DNA of 64,000 nt, taken from Buchananella felis. GTDB taxonomy: Bacteria; Actinomycetota; Actinomycetes; Actinomycetales; Actinomycetaceae. The translations under genes and the position numbers were made by a program. The stretch lies in the NCBI RefSeq assembly GCF_041380015.1, contig NZ_CP159978.1; one strand, written 5' to 3'. The notes under the pieces were generated by a model. The model saw only the letters and a program-made list of their open reading frames with translations, was not told the origin of the DNA and ran no database searches. Every line of letters starts with the position of its first letter. The first letter of the stretch is position 1. Of this stretch, positions 1-7,736 are shown one piece after another.

Positions 1-645
1 CTCCGGGGTGGTGAATCCGGGCACCTCGGCGTTGGTGGAGTCCACCAGGAACACGTCCACGCCCTCCTCGCCCAGGCGGGCGAAGGCACGCAGGTCGGTG
101 ATGCGCCCGTCCAGGGGCAGCTGGTCCATCTTGAAGTCGCCGGTGATGAGGGCACTGGCGGCGCTGGTGCGCACCATGACGGCCAGGGCGTCCGGGATGG
201 AGTGGTTGACGGCCACGAACTCCAGGTCGAAGGGGCCTAGCTTGACGCGCTCGCCCTCCTCCACCACGCGCTTGGGCGGGGACACCCTGTGCTCGTCCAA
301 CTTCGGGGTGACGAAGGCCAGGGTGAGCTCGCTGCCCAGTAGCTCGATGTCCTCGCGCAGGCGCAGCAGGTAGGGCACCGCGCCGATGTGGTCCTCGTGG
401 CCGTGGGTGAGCACCACGCCCACCACGTCTGCCATGCGGTCCTCGATGTAGCTGAAGTCAGGCAGGATCAGGTCCACGCCCGGCTGGGCCTCCTCCGGGA
501 AGAGCACGCCGCAGTCCACGATCAGCAGCTTGCCGTCCACCTCGAGGACGGTCATGTTGCGCCCGACCTCGCCTAGTCCTCCCAGCGCGACGATGCGCAT
601 GGTGTTGGCGGGCAGGGGGCCGGGGGCACGCAGAGCTGTAGTCAC
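1..645 (-). CDS. rnj: Ribonuclease J, N-terminal part (gene runs off the left edge)
   Basis: Metallo-beta-lactamase/beta-CASP ribonuclease acting in mRNA decay and rRNA maturation. Only the first 215 codons are in the window. The N-terminus reads MRIVALGGLGEVGRNMTVLE after a short extension, and the metal-binding motif HGHEDH sits at about residues 81-86. The GTG start at 645 is preceded in frame by a stop about 36 nt upstream. A GGAGG lies only 1 nt before it, so ATG at 600 is a possible alternative, although actinobacterial RNase J proteins usually have an N-terminal extension like this one. It follows dapA on the same strand, the usual actinobacterial dapA-rnj order. The family assignment is very secure; the start is less so. 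Confidence 0.93.
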   Translation of the reverse strand, partial: MTTALRAPGPLPANTMRIVALGGLGEVGRNMTVLEVDGKLLIVDCGVLFPEEAQPGVDLILPDFSYIEDRMADVVGVVLTHGHEDHIGAVPYLLRLREDIELLGSELTLAFVTPKLDEHRVSPPKRVVEEGERVKLGPFDLEFVAVNHSIPDALAVMVRTSAASALITGDFKMDQLPLDGRITDLRAFARLGEEGVDVFLVDSTNAEVPGFTTPE

Positions 646-844
646 GCCTCCGATTGTCCCACCTCCACCCGGCGGGCACTAATCATGTCCGGCCGGTTTC
701 CACCCGGCGAGCCGGCGCGGCGACCGCATGGACGACGTCGGCCTCCCGCCCCTCCCAGCGCACGCGGCCGGTACTAGCGGCGCCGCTGACCGGCGACGTC
801 GGCCACCCACCCCAAGCCGAGCTGCGGCCGGAGCGCGCGGCGGC
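646..844. other. rnj-dapA intergenic gap with GACGTC motifs
   Basis: About 200 bases with no convincing gene. It contains two copies of a GC-rich motif centred on CGACGTCG (near 729-745 and 792-811, the latter reading GGCGACGTCGGCCACCCACC) that recurs in several other gaps of this window. Confidence 0.5.
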
Positions 845-1738
845 CTAGAGCATGGAGTGGGCGCGTAGGACGTCGGCCAGGTGGGCGACGTCGGCCTCCG
901 GCGCCTCCACCAGGGGCAGACGCAGGGTGGGGGTGGGCAAAATGCCCTGCAGGTGAAGGGCGTGTTTGGCCATGACCGCGCCCTGGCCGGTGCCCATGAT
1001 CGCGGCGACCACATCACGTAGGTCGCGGGCTACCGCCCTCGCGCCGGCCAGGTCGCCACAGTCCACCAGGGAAACAAGCTGCTTGTACTGGGCGGCGGCC
1101 ACGTGCCCCACCACGGAGACCACGCCGGCGGCGCCGTGGGCCAGCCAGGCGAAGTTGAGGCCGTCGTCGCCGGAGTAGTACTCCAGGCCGGTGCGGGCGA
1201 TCGCGTCGAAGCCGTGGGCCACGTTGCCGGTGGCGTCCTTGACGGCCAGCACCGGCTCCAGGGCGGCCAGGCGGTCCAGGGTGTCGTCCTCCAGGCGCAC
1301 GCCAGTGCGGCCGGGGATGTCGTAGAGCATGGCGGGCAGCTCGGCGGCCTCGATGACCGCGCGCATGTGCCGGTAGACGCCCTCCTGGCTGGGGCGGTTG
1401 TAGTAGGGCGGCAGCACCAGCACACCGTGGGCGCCGCTGCGCTTGGCTCCCTGCGCGATGCGCACCGCGTGGGCCGTGTCGTTGGAGCCCGCGCCGGCGG
1501 TGATGAAGGCCTGGGAGCCGACCTCGTCCACGACTGCCGCCACCAGTTCGTCCTTCTCCGGCTGGTGCGTGGTGGGCGACTCTCCGGTGGTGCCGTTCAG
1601 GACGATGCCGTCGCAGCCCTGCTCCACCAGGTGGCGAGCTAGGCGGCGCGCGGTGGGAATGTCCACCGAGCCGTCGGCGTGGAACGGCGTGACCATGGCC
1701 ACGATGACGGAACCGAATACGCGCTTTAGCTCACTCAT
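845..1738 (-). CDS. dapA: 4-hydroxy-tetrahydrodipicolinate synthase
   Basis: Condenses pyruvate with aspartate semialdehyde, the first committed step of lysine/diaminopimelate synthesis, in the cytoplasm. 297 aa, the usual family length. Visible motifs are GTTGE at about 49-53, the tyrosine and arginine of MLYDIPGRTG at 139 and 144, and the Schiff-base lysine in VLAVKDATGN at residue 167. The ATG at 1738 is the natural start, with the TIM barrel beginning at once (VFGSVIVAMVTPFH). It lies upstream of rnj on the same strand. Its usual partner dapB is about 9 kb away because toxin array 1 and other genes now lie between them. Confidence 0.97.
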   Translation of the reverse strand: MSELKRVFGSVIVAMVTPFHADGSVDIPTARRLARHLVEQGCDGIVLNGTTGESPTTHQPEKDELVAAVVDEVGSQAFITAGAGSNDTAHAVRIAQGAKRSGAHGVLVLPPYYNRPSQEGVYRHMRAVIEAAELPAMLYDIPGRTGVRLEDDTLDRLAALEPVLAVKDATGNVAHGFDAIARTGLEYYSGDDGLNFAWLAHGAAGVVSVVGHVAAAQYKQLVSLVDCGDLAGARAVARDLRDVVAAIMGTGQGAVMAKHALHLQGILPTPTLRLPLVEAPEADVAHLADVLRAHSML

Positions 1739-1959
1739 AGTTGCACCCTAATGCGAGCGAGCTCACCTGCCCACATTCCGATTCCTTTGTTTCAAAAGGC
1801 GGACGGACGGGGGTGTGGGGCTGGGTGAGGGCCCGCGCGTTTTCGCCCCGCCGCGCGCTCACCGTCCGGCCGGTCACCATTTGGGCGACCACAGTTCGCG
1901 CACCGTCCTCGCCCCGGCCCGCGCTGTGCCCACCGGCCCAGGCATTTAGGGTGGGTGCC
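1739..1959. promoter_or_regulatory. Divergent promoter region between dapA and a GNAT gene
   Basis: About 220 bases between oppositely oriented starts. On the plus strand the box TAGGGT sits 7 nt before the ATG at 1960, which fits leaderless transcription. No riboswitch-like structure was recognised upstream of dapA. Confidence 0.45.
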
Positions 1960-2568
1960 ATGCAAACCGCCTCGCGCTACGTGCGCCCCGCCCTCGCCTC
2001 AGATCTGCCCGCGCTGGCCCGCCTTCACGCCGCCTACGTGGACTGGCTGGGACGCGCGGCCAGCGATACCGCAGCGCCTTGGGTTTTGGCCGACGACGCC
2101 CCTGCCGCCTCCCCCACTTCCCCGGCCGCTGCGAGCGCCACCGTGGAGGCCAGCCTGGCGGGCCTGAGCGCGGCGCGCGCGGCGAGCGCGCGCGGCGCCC
2201 ACCTGTTGGCGGCCGTGGAGGACGAGGCTCAGGTGGGGTTCGTGTTGAGCGTGCCAGTACAGTCGCCGGAGGCGGAGCAGGTGACGCCGCAGGGGCTGGA
2301 GCTGGCCGCCTCGGCCAGCGCGGAGCTGGCCTACCTGGTGGTGGCGCCCGGGGCCGGGGAAGGCCACGGCGAACGTTTACTGGCTGCGTTGGCGGATGTG
2401 TGCCGCGATGAGTCGCACACGGCCCTGCGCGCTTGGGTGCCCACGGTGGACCAGCGGCTCACCGAGCTGCTCACCGACTCCGGCTTTGCACCGGCCGGGG
2501 TGGAGGTGCAGTTGGACGCCGGCGCAGGCGCCCCCATCAAGGCCCGCCTCTACGCCACCACCCTCTAG
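1960..2568 (+). CDS. GNAT family N-acetyltransferase
   Basis: 202 aa. The protein opens with RYVRPALASDLPALARLHAAYVDW, the usual beta1-alpha1 start of GNAT enzymes, and has a glycine-rich acetyl-CoA loop in LAYLVVAPGAGEGHGERLL. The substrate cannot be told. The frame stays open upstream to 1741, but the ATG at 1960 is chosen because the GNAT fold starts directly after it and a TAGGGT box lies 7 nt upstream, suggesting a leaderless message. An alanine-rich insert (about residues 45-65) is unusual. It is transcribed away from dapA. Family assignment fairly sure; function unknown. Confidence 0.75.
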   Translation: MQTASRYVRPALASDLPALARLHAAYVDWLGRAASDTAAPWVLADDAPAASPTSPAAASATVEASLAGLSAARAASARGAHLLAAVEDEAQVGFVLSVPVQSPEAEQVTPQGLELAASASAELAYLVVAPGAGEGHGERLLAALADVCRDESHTALRAWVPTVDQRLTELLTDSGFAPAGVEVQLDAGAGAPIKARLYATTL

Positions 2569-2597
2569 GGCCGCGCGCGTCCCGGCGGCTTCCCTTC

Positions 2598-2724
2598 CGC
2601 CGAAACCTGTCCAACCCCGCCGGGCCTTGTCCAAACGCGCCGGGCCTTGTCCAACCCCCGCGAGACTTGTCCTTAGCGGGCCTTCTAAGGACAAGTTTCG
2701 GCGCCTATTGACAAGTTTCGGCGC
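2598..2724. repeat. 20-nt-period nested palindrome, family 1, copy 1
   Basis: Four direct units with the core CTTGTCC spaced exactly 20 nt apart (the first reads CCTGTCC), followed by two inverted units ACAAGTTTCGGCGC also 20 nt apart. The arms can pair into a long hairpin. Copies 2 and 3 lie at 15868 and 17134. The inverted half overlaps the 3' end of the glycosylase pseudogene and supplies its stop codon. Confidence 0.85.
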
Positions 2725-3333
2725 GCGCTGCTTGGGCCCCATCCCGCGCCGCCGCCCCAGCCACGGCGGTCGTGAGGCTTCCGGCGGCAAGCAGCGGGTA
2801 GGCCACCTCCCAGCCGCCCAGGACGCGCGCCAGCTTGCCGCCGTCCACGATCAGTCCGTGGAAGCGCGCCAGCTCCGCTGCGGTGAAACCGGCCTCGGCC
2901 ACCAGCGGGTCCAGGGCGCGCTTGGCCGCGCCGTAGCTGGGGTAGTGCCCGAATCCTGCGGCGGCCAGCAGGCGGCGGGCGTAGAGGTCGTAGATGAACA
3001 CGGGCCGGTCGTAGACGTAGACCAGCAGGTCATCGGCCGTCTCCTCCCCGATCCCCCGCACCGCAAGCAGCTCGCGGCGCAGCAGCCCGGCCTCCAGGCG
3101 CTGGGCTTCCGGGTCGCGCTCCTGGAACCAGCACGCCAGCGCCTTCAGATAGCCGGTCTTGGCCTTCCAGAATCCGGCCGGGCGGATCAGGGCGGCCAGG
3201 TGGGCGTCGTCGGCCAACCAAAGCCGCTGCGGTGCCAGTCACCCCGGCGCATCCAGGTAGGCGATCGCGGCGGACGCGTTGGCCCAGTTCGTGTTCTGGG
3301 TGAGCCGGCCCCGGCGGCGATCTCGAAGCGTGC
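2705..3333 (-). pseudogene. Endonuclease III-like HhH-GPD glycosylase, decayed
   Basis: Remnant of a base-excision DNA glycosylase. The intact 3' part (2705-3217 stays open) shows the helix-hairpin-helix LLAVRGIGEETADDLL followed by the conserved aspartate in VFIYDLYARRLL. Upstream, the same frame continues as TQNTNWANASAAIAYLDAPG, is cut by an in-frame TGA at 3241-3239, and resumes with LAPQRLWLADDAHLAAL. Further upstream the family motif RFEIAAGA is in another frame, which needs a 1-nt shift near 3302-3312. The N-terminus before that is absent. The last residues (AETCQ) and the stop lie inside repeat family 1. With one stop, one frameshift and lost ends, activity is unlikely. Confidence 0.8.
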
Positions 3334-3397
3334 GGCCGGGGCGGGAGGACCAAACCCGCCTCCCGCCCCAGCTACCTCAACCCGAGCAGCCCCGGCT

Positions 3398-5026
3398 TTA
3401 CTTCCAGAAGTCCACCCCACGCAACTCCACCGGGTTTGCCTCAGAGGTCAAGTGCACGCCGGTGACGGTCTGCCCCGCCACGGCCTGCGGCAATCTCACA
3501 CGGATCGTTCCCAAGAGGTAGCTGCCATTGTCGGTCTCGGAGGCCCGGTCTTTCAGCGCCTGGTCCGTTGCGTCCACGCCGAACTCGAACTCGCTGCCGT
3601 CCTCGAAACTGAGGCGGACCTTCAACGCGGTACCTGGTTGCGCGTAGCTACCCGAGGGAGACACGTGCAACGCGATCCCCTTGGCCCCTTCTACCCTGGT
3701 CTGCGCCCGCGCATCACTGAGGTAGACCACCGGGGTGACGATCTGCACCACTCCCTTTTCCGGCAGGGGGCAGGGATTGTCAACAGGAGTCGGGTCCATC
3801 AAGTCAGGGTTGATGCAAACCCGGCTTCCCTGCTCAGTTTCGCCGTTGAAGTCTCCAGGTTGCAGGCTCACTAGCGCGCCCGGCGTGTGGACCAGCCAGC
3901 GGGCCTCCAGCCCAGCCACGGTGGCGGGTAGGTCCTGGGAGGCGCTGACCGGCAGAGTCGTCTGTTCCCCTCGCAACGTGGCTCCCAGCCAATCCAGGGC
4001 TACTTCGGTCATGACACGCTCGTGCTCCGCAGCATCTGGGCAGGCACGCTCGTCACAGCCGATGCGATCATCGGTACCGGCGGCGCTGGCAGTGCGGTTG
4101 ACCCACATGTGCCCCAGCCCGGGCACCAACGCCACGGCGGCGGGCTGAGTGCGCGCTTTGTCTAGGTAGTGGCCAATCCATAGGTTGGCTGAGGCACCCA
4201 CGTCAGCATCCGCCTCGCCTGCGATGGCCAGATAGGGCACGTCGGCCGGTGCAGCCGAGATATTCGCTAAGTCATAGGTGTCGTAAGCCGGCCCGTACGC
4301 GAAGACGCCCTTCACGTTGCCTGCCCCGAACAGCTCAATTGCGGGGTCCACCACTGTGCCAGAGCGCGAGTGCAGTACCAAGCCAACATGGGTCAGGTCG
4401 ACGGGGGCAGCCAGCTCCACTCCCAGTTTTTCTCTTGCTCCATCTCCGAGGGCGCGGGCCAGCTGCCCAACGGCGTCCTTCCACATCTCGTTCTGGTCGT
4501 AGGGTTCTAAGATGTTGGAGCCCACAAACACCCCACCCAGGTCCGGGATCACAACAGCGTAGCCCCGCGCGGCCAACGCCTCGCCCAGGTAGACCATGCC
4601 GCGGTCGTATCGGTTTTCCTGCGCCCCGTCCGCGCACGGATAGGCGAAGGTGGCGTCGGTGCAGTTAGGGGCACGCAAGTGGCTGACTACTACCAGCGGC
4701 GTGGGAGCGTCTGCCTGTTTGGGAAGGACCACCTGGCCGCGCAGCGGAGCGCTGAAATCCCCGATGGAGACGTTGCCCAGGTCCACCTCCACCACCGTCG
4801 ACTTGCCGTCGGCGCTGTCGCTCGCCTTAGGGGCGGCCACCTCGCGGTCTGCCGGGGCGTGGGGGCCGTCCTGCTCCATCGGCATCTCTATTTCGCCCGC
4901 CGTCTCCGAGGGCCCCGCCTGACCGCCCGCGCCCGTGTTCGAGCATGCGCCCAACCCAAACAGAGCCGTCGCGGCCGTCAGGGCCAGGCCCGCGCGTACC
5001 CACGTCTTCTTCGCCAAGGTGTTCAC
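3398..5026 (-). CDS. Exported lipoprotein, alpha/beta-hydrolase family
   Basis: 542 aa from the GTG at 5026; a TTG at 5017 (GGAAG 8 nt upstream) is an alternative. The N-terminus is a lipoprotein signal: two lysines and an arginine, a hydrophobic stretch and lipobox LGAC with the lipidated cysteine at residue 28. The middle region is an alpha/beta hydrolase: PLVVVSHLRAPNC, ARGYAVVIPDLGGVF, and a nucleophile elbow HSRSG (Ser about 222). This resembles secreted chlorophyllase/PAF-acetylhydrolase-like esterases. The C-terminal ~170 residues form an additional beta-rich region. It acts on the outer face of the membrane; the substrate is unknown. It is convergent with nothing and is divergent from toxin array 1. 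Confidence 0.8.
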   Translation of the reverse strand: MNTLAKKTWVRAGLALTAATALFGLGACSNTGAGGQAGPSETAGEIEMPMEQDGPHAPADREVAAPKASDSADGKSTVVEVDLGNVSIGDFSAPLRGQVVLPKQADAPTPLVVVSHLRAPNCTDATFAYPCADGAQENRYDRGMVYLGEALAARGYAVVIPDLGGVFVGSNILEPYDQNEMWKDAVGQLARALGDGAREKLGVELAAPVDLTHVGLVLHSRSGTVVDPAIELFGAGNVKGVFAYGPAYDTYDLANISAAPADVPYLAIAGEADADVGASANLWIGHYLDKARTQPAAVALVPGLGHMWVNRTASAAGTDDRIGCDERACPDAAEHERVMTEVALDWLGATLRGEQTTLPVSASQDLPATVAGLEARWLVHTPGALVSLQPGDFNGETEQGSRVCINPDLMDPTPVDNPCPLPEKGVVQIVTPVVYLSDARAQTRVEGAKGIALHVSPSGSYAQPGTALKVRLSFEDGSEFEFGVDATDQALKDRASETDNGSYLLGTIRVRLPQAVAGQTVTGVHLTSEANPVELRGVDFWK

Positions 5027-5195
5027 TTCCGTTTCTTGCCGTTGCGCGGCCACGTTGCGTGCCGCGGGGAACAGCCTACGGAGCGAACCTGGGGCACGCC
5101 TTAAACTGCGGCCCGAGTGGACGGTGTGCGCCGCCTGCGCCCGCTGCGTTCGCTTTGCTGGCCGACGGACGGGCCGCAGCGATCGGTGGCCGGGG

Positions 5196-5302
5196 TTGTC
5201 CACCGCTGTGTCCCGAACTGGTTGTGGGTTGGGGATGGTGTGGTTAGGGTTCTTATCGCTAGTGAGCGTGGGTGCTCTAGTAGAGAGGGAAGGTTGGTTG
5301 TT
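5196..5302 (+). promoter_or_regulatory. Promoter of toxin module copy A
   Basis: A box TTGTGG at 5222-5227 and TAGGGT at 5245-5250 are separated by 17 nt, a good sigma70-type spacing, with the WXG100-like gene starting about 50 nt downstream. The whole segment is almost identical to 7630-7736 upstream of copy B, so the promoter was duplicated with the module. Confidence 0.6.
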
Positions 5303-5602
5303 ATGGCTAACGCCTATGGTTACACGCCCGAAGAGATGCGTCGTATTGGTAGCCAGTTGGTCTCCATCAAGGCAGAGATCGACGGCAAGGTCCAAGAAGC
5401 CCTGGCCGCCGTCAACGGCCTGATCGGTTCTGGTTTCACCACCCAGGCCGCTTCTGGCGCCTACTCCGAACAATTCCAGCAGCTCTCTACCGGGTTGAAG
5501 CAGGTCAACGAGAGCATGGAGCCCCTGGGTAACTTCCTGACCCAGTACGCCAACGCGGTTGTGGACATGGACACCCAGATGAGTGCTTCCCTGCGCGGCT
5601 AA
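5303..5602 (+). CDS. WXG100/ESAT-6-like small protein, copy A
   Basis: 99 aa, two predicted helices with a turn, the size and pattern of type VII secretion WXG100 proteins. The N-terminus is MANAYGYTPEEMRRIGSQL and the C-terminal helix reads LGNFLTQYANAVVDMD. The canonical W-x-G turn is replaced by FTT in GSGFTTQAASGAY, so the signature tryptophan is missing. The protein differs from copy B (7737) by a single residue (Thr versus Asn before GLKQ). Start ATG at 5303 with AGGGAAGG upstream. It heads an operon with the partner gene at 5691. Probably a secreted substrate or a chaperone/targeting partner for the toxin; this is inferred from context. Confidence 0.82.
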   Translation: MANAYGYTPEEMRRIGSQLVSIKAEIDGKVQEALAAVNGLIGSGFTTQAASGAYSEQFQQLSTGLKQVNESMEPLGNFLTQYANAVVDMDTQMSASLRG

Positions 5603-5618
5603 TTCACTGTTTGGCTCT

Positions 5619-5663
5619 GCCAGCCTCGGGGGCACGCGCGTTATTCGTGTCCCCGGGGCTGGC
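5619..5663 (+). promoter_or_regulatory. Intercistronic stem-loop, copy A
   Basis: Arms GCCAGCCTCGGGGGCACG (5619-5636) and CGTGTCCCCGGGGCTGGC (5646-5663) pair over 18 bp with two G-U wobbles around a 9-nt loop. There is no T-run after it, so it looks more like an attenuator, processing site or 3' stabiliser than a full terminator. Conserved exactly in copy B. Confidence 0.7.
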
Positions 5664-5690
5664 CTAGTTCAAAGCGAAGGGAGGGTGGTT

Positions 5691-6044
5691 TTGCACTCCA
5701 TCAGGGTTGATGTTGGCGCGCTAGGCACGATTGGGGCCTCGGCTAAGACGATCGCTTTGGAGTTTGAGGGTGCCAACACGAACTCCAACACCATTGCCGG
5801 TGCTGTGGGGCATGGGGGTTTGAGTCAGACCGTGCGCGGTTTTGCCCATGACTGGGACGACAAACGCCAAAAGTTCATCGACGCCCTCAAAGCCTTCTCC
5901 GACGGCTCACTGGCCGTGGCTGACGCCTGGATCAAGTTCGACCAAGACGGCGCCGACACCCTCAACGGCCAAGGCTCTGCCGGCGCCGCTGGTGGCGCCA
6001 CCGGGGGCGGGGCCAGCACCCACCCGACAGCCACAATCGCCTAA
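5691..6044 (+). CDS. Small helical T7SS-module partner protein, copy A
   Basis: 117 aa from a TTG start at 5691, chosen because GGGAGG lies 6 nt upstream; the same layout exists in copy B. Begins SIRVDVGALGTIGASAKTIALEFEG, contains HDWDDKRQKFIDALKAF and IKFDQDGADTL, then ends in a Gly/Ala/Thr-rich disordered tail. Overall it looks like a WXG100-sized helical hairpin with a central W-D pair, but I do not recognise a named family. It is co-transcribed with the WXG100-like gene and, in copy B, directly precedes the toxin. By analogy with the small helical partners encoded before LXG toxins in Firmicutes, it may be a targeting or stabilising partner; this is inference. Confidence 0.72.
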   Translation: MHSIRVDVGALGTIGASAKTIALEFEGANTNSNTIAGAVGHGGLSQTVRGFAHDWDDKRQKFIDALKAFSDGSLAVADAWIKFDQDGADTLNGQGSAGAAGGATGGGASTHPTATIA

Positions 6045-6502
6045 ACACCACCCCCACCCCGCCCCGGGCCCCTCACCGACCCGGTCCGTATCGACCAAGG
6101 CGGGCACGGTGGCGCAGGCATCCAGGCCGCGTGACTGGATAGGCGTAGTGGCTGACCACGCGGCGCGAGCGACCATGCTCCAGGAGCAGCCAGGTGTGGC
6201 AGGCGACCATGTGGCGTGACCGGACAGGCACCGCCAGCGGCCAGGCACCACGAGCGGCCAGGCGCCGTGGCCTGGGTTGGTGGCCTGGGTGCTCTCGGTG
6301 GGCGTGGCTGGGGGCTGCAGTGCGCAAACGACTGAGGGGTTAGTGAACCTGTCGAGGGCTTACTGCAGCTCTCGAGGGGTTAGTGAACCTTTCGAGGGGT
6401 TACCGCTTCGGGTAACCCCTCAATTAATGCACTAAGCCCTCAATTGGTTCACTAACCTCTCGAAAGGTCGCATAAGTGCTCAACTGGTTGCGCACGCACC
6501 CA
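6045..6502. other. Non-coding stretch replacing the toxin 5' region in copy A
   Basis: About 460 bases with no supported gene. In copy B this position holds the start of the toxin gene. It contains a G-rich region with short repeats of GGCCAGGC(G/A) near 6225-6275 and the family 2 palindrome at 6331-6490. The orphan toxin fragment begins right after it. Confidence 0.6.
6331..6490. repeat. 20-nt-period nested palindrome, family 2
   Basis: Units beginning GAGGGGTTAG repeat every 20 nt four times (the second reads GAGGGCTTAC), meet at a tight hairpin GGGTTACCgcttcGGGTAACCC, and then reappear inverted (CCCTCAATTAATGCACTAAG, CCCTCAATTGGTTCACTAAC and degraded units), again with a 20-nt period. It sits exactly where the toxin N-terminal region is missing in module copy A. 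Confidence 0.8.
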
Positions 6503-6916
6503 TGATTCCCGGGTCAACGTCCAGAAGACTGGGTAGCCGTCCACGCCCCCACCGGCAAAGAGATCTACGGCCCAGCCGCTGTCGAAGGAACCGAACGAAC
6601 ATTGTCCATGTCTGAATATGTGGAGGAATTTGGCCACGTCATCGACAGGATTGGTGGAGAGTACGGCGATTGGTTTTCCCCAGTCAAGGACGGTAAGGTC
6701 TACAGCTTCGAAGCTCGCGCACTTCGCGAAGCAAGCAAAGACCTACCCTACAACCAGCTCACATTCCCTCAGGAACTGCCAGACTTGCAAGTACACGTCT
6801 CTCAGGCGGCACCCAACCTTGGCCACCCCGGCGGCGCAATTCAATTGAACTTCGCCGACTCCACCGGAATACTTTCAATGAAGCAACTGAGAAGACTGGG
6901 GGTATCAAATTGGTAG
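6503..6916 (+). pseudogene. Orphan TNT-like toxin C-terminal cassette (copy A)
   Basis: An in-frame TGA at about 6500 is followed by about 137 codons homologous to the C-terminus of the full toxin at 8517-10115. The fragment reads PEDWVAVHAPTGKEIYGPAA and then VIDRIGGEYGDWFSPVKDGK, SFEARA and APNLGHPGGAIQL. This matches the pattern of TNT domains (DRxGxxxGxxxSP, FExRA, GxPGGxxQ), which hydrolyse NAD+. There is no obvious start before a TTG at 6602, and no secretion region, so alone it is probably silent. It could serve as a donor cassette for recombination with the full toxin. Its stop overlaps the start of the downstream immunity gene by 7 nt, as in copy B. Confidence 0.8.
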
Positions 6917-7446
6917 ATTTCTCGTTTTCAAAACAGTTCACAGATTTAGTGACGTCTGAGCGCCTAAAAGGGCAAATCAGGGAAGGCGATGACGAATACA
7001 TAGTCTGGACTCCGAGCAGCGTGACTCACGTGGTCAAATGGCAGGATGAAGGATATTGCCATGGAACCTACGAGCGCACGCCACCTCCATCTTTTAGACT
7101 GTGCGCAAAAGATTTGACGCTAATTGAGCGGAATCTAGTCGCCGCGCTATGCGATGAGTTCAGATCAGCCGCACAGCTTCCCCTATTTGACGCCTACCAC
7201 ATGGCGCGGAGCGTCAAGGCAGGGTTCGAACCAGTTAGGTTGGATGACCTCCATTACACTCTCCGCGACACCGCTACAGATTACCTGTATCCAATGCGTA
7301 TAACGGAAGGCTCGAATGAGCCATTAGAGCCTACCTATTTGTCTCATATCGTCACCGTTCCCATCGAGGACCTTTTTGCGGCCTACATGGACCCGAATGG
7401 CGCTCCCCTGTTCTCAGAGTTCATCGAGAAGCGCCCACCCCGGTGA
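6910..7446 (+). CDS. Candidate immunity protein for TNT-like toxin, copy A
   Basis: 178 aa, apparently intact. It starts at TTG 6910, overlapping the orphan toxin stop by 7 nt in TTGGTAG. The protein MVDFSFSKQFTDLVTSERLK is clearly homologous along its length to the copy B immunity protein; the two are most alike at the C-terminus (FSEFIEKRPPR) and most different in the middle. Position directly after the toxin domain and cytoplasmic, acidic character without signal or membrane segments indicate an immunity factor that binds and blocks the NADase domain. The G+C content is visibly lower than in the neighbouring housekeeping genes, which suggests transfer. Family name uncertain; an Imm61-like assignment should be tested. 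Confidence 0.75.
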   Translation: MVDFSFSKQFTDLVTSERLKGQIREGDDEYIVWTPSSVTHVVKWQDEGYCHGTYERTPPPSFRLCAKDLTLIERNLVAALCDEFRSAAQLPLFDAYHMARSVKAGFEPVRLDDLHYTLRDTATDYLYPMRITEGSNEPLEPTYLSHIVTVPIEDLFAAYMDPNGAPLFSEFIEKRPPR

Positions 7447-7736
7447 GAGACAGCCAAGCCCACGCATCACGTCCCTGCTGTGGCGCGCCGGGGCAGAGCA
7501 ATCAGATCTCGATGAGGCTCTCCAGGCCGCCGGTCGGTCGGGTGGTCGCCGGTTTGGATCGTTTGGTCCTGCAGGTGTTGGCCCCCGTTTGACTAGCGCC
7601 GGGTGGTGGGGTGGTCGGTGCCTCGCGGTGTGTCCACCGTGGTGTGCCGAACTGGTTGTGGGTTGGGGATGGTGTGGTTAGGGTTCTTATCGCCAGTGAG
7701 CGTGGGTGCTCTAGTAGAGAGAGAAGGTTGGTTGTT
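7447..7736. other. Junction between duplicated modules with dapB scar and promoter B
   Basis: Holds three things: a tail shared with the region after immunity copy B; a short copy of the dapB 3' end (7503-7537); and, from about 7630, the duplicated promoter segment of copy B with TTGTGG at 7656-7661 and TAGGGT at 7679-7684 (17-nt spacer). Confidence 0.7.
7503..7537 (-). pseudogene. Duplicated 3' fragment of dapB
   Basis: AGATCTCGATGAGGCTCTCC and the following bases match the last about 10 codons of dapB (10703-10737; reverse strand ends GLESLIEI and stop). The fragment stands alone here, more than 3 kb from dapB, and marks the end of the duplicated segment. Confidence 0.8.

Noticed and set aside
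1741..1959. N-terminal extension of the GNAT protein to 275 aa
   Set aside because: The extension is Arg/Pro-rich with no fold; the acetyltransferase domain and a leaderless promoter box fix the start at 1960.
3239..3241. Selenocysteine or readthrough TGA in the glycosylase gene
   Set aside because: The family position holds glycine, no SECIS-like element was seen, and there is a separate frameshift upstream; decay explains both.
6331..6490. CRISPR array
   Set aside because: Units are 20 nt with no constant-repeat/spacer alternation, they invert in the middle, and no cas gene is present. The same holds for the arrays at 2598, 23437 and 31369.
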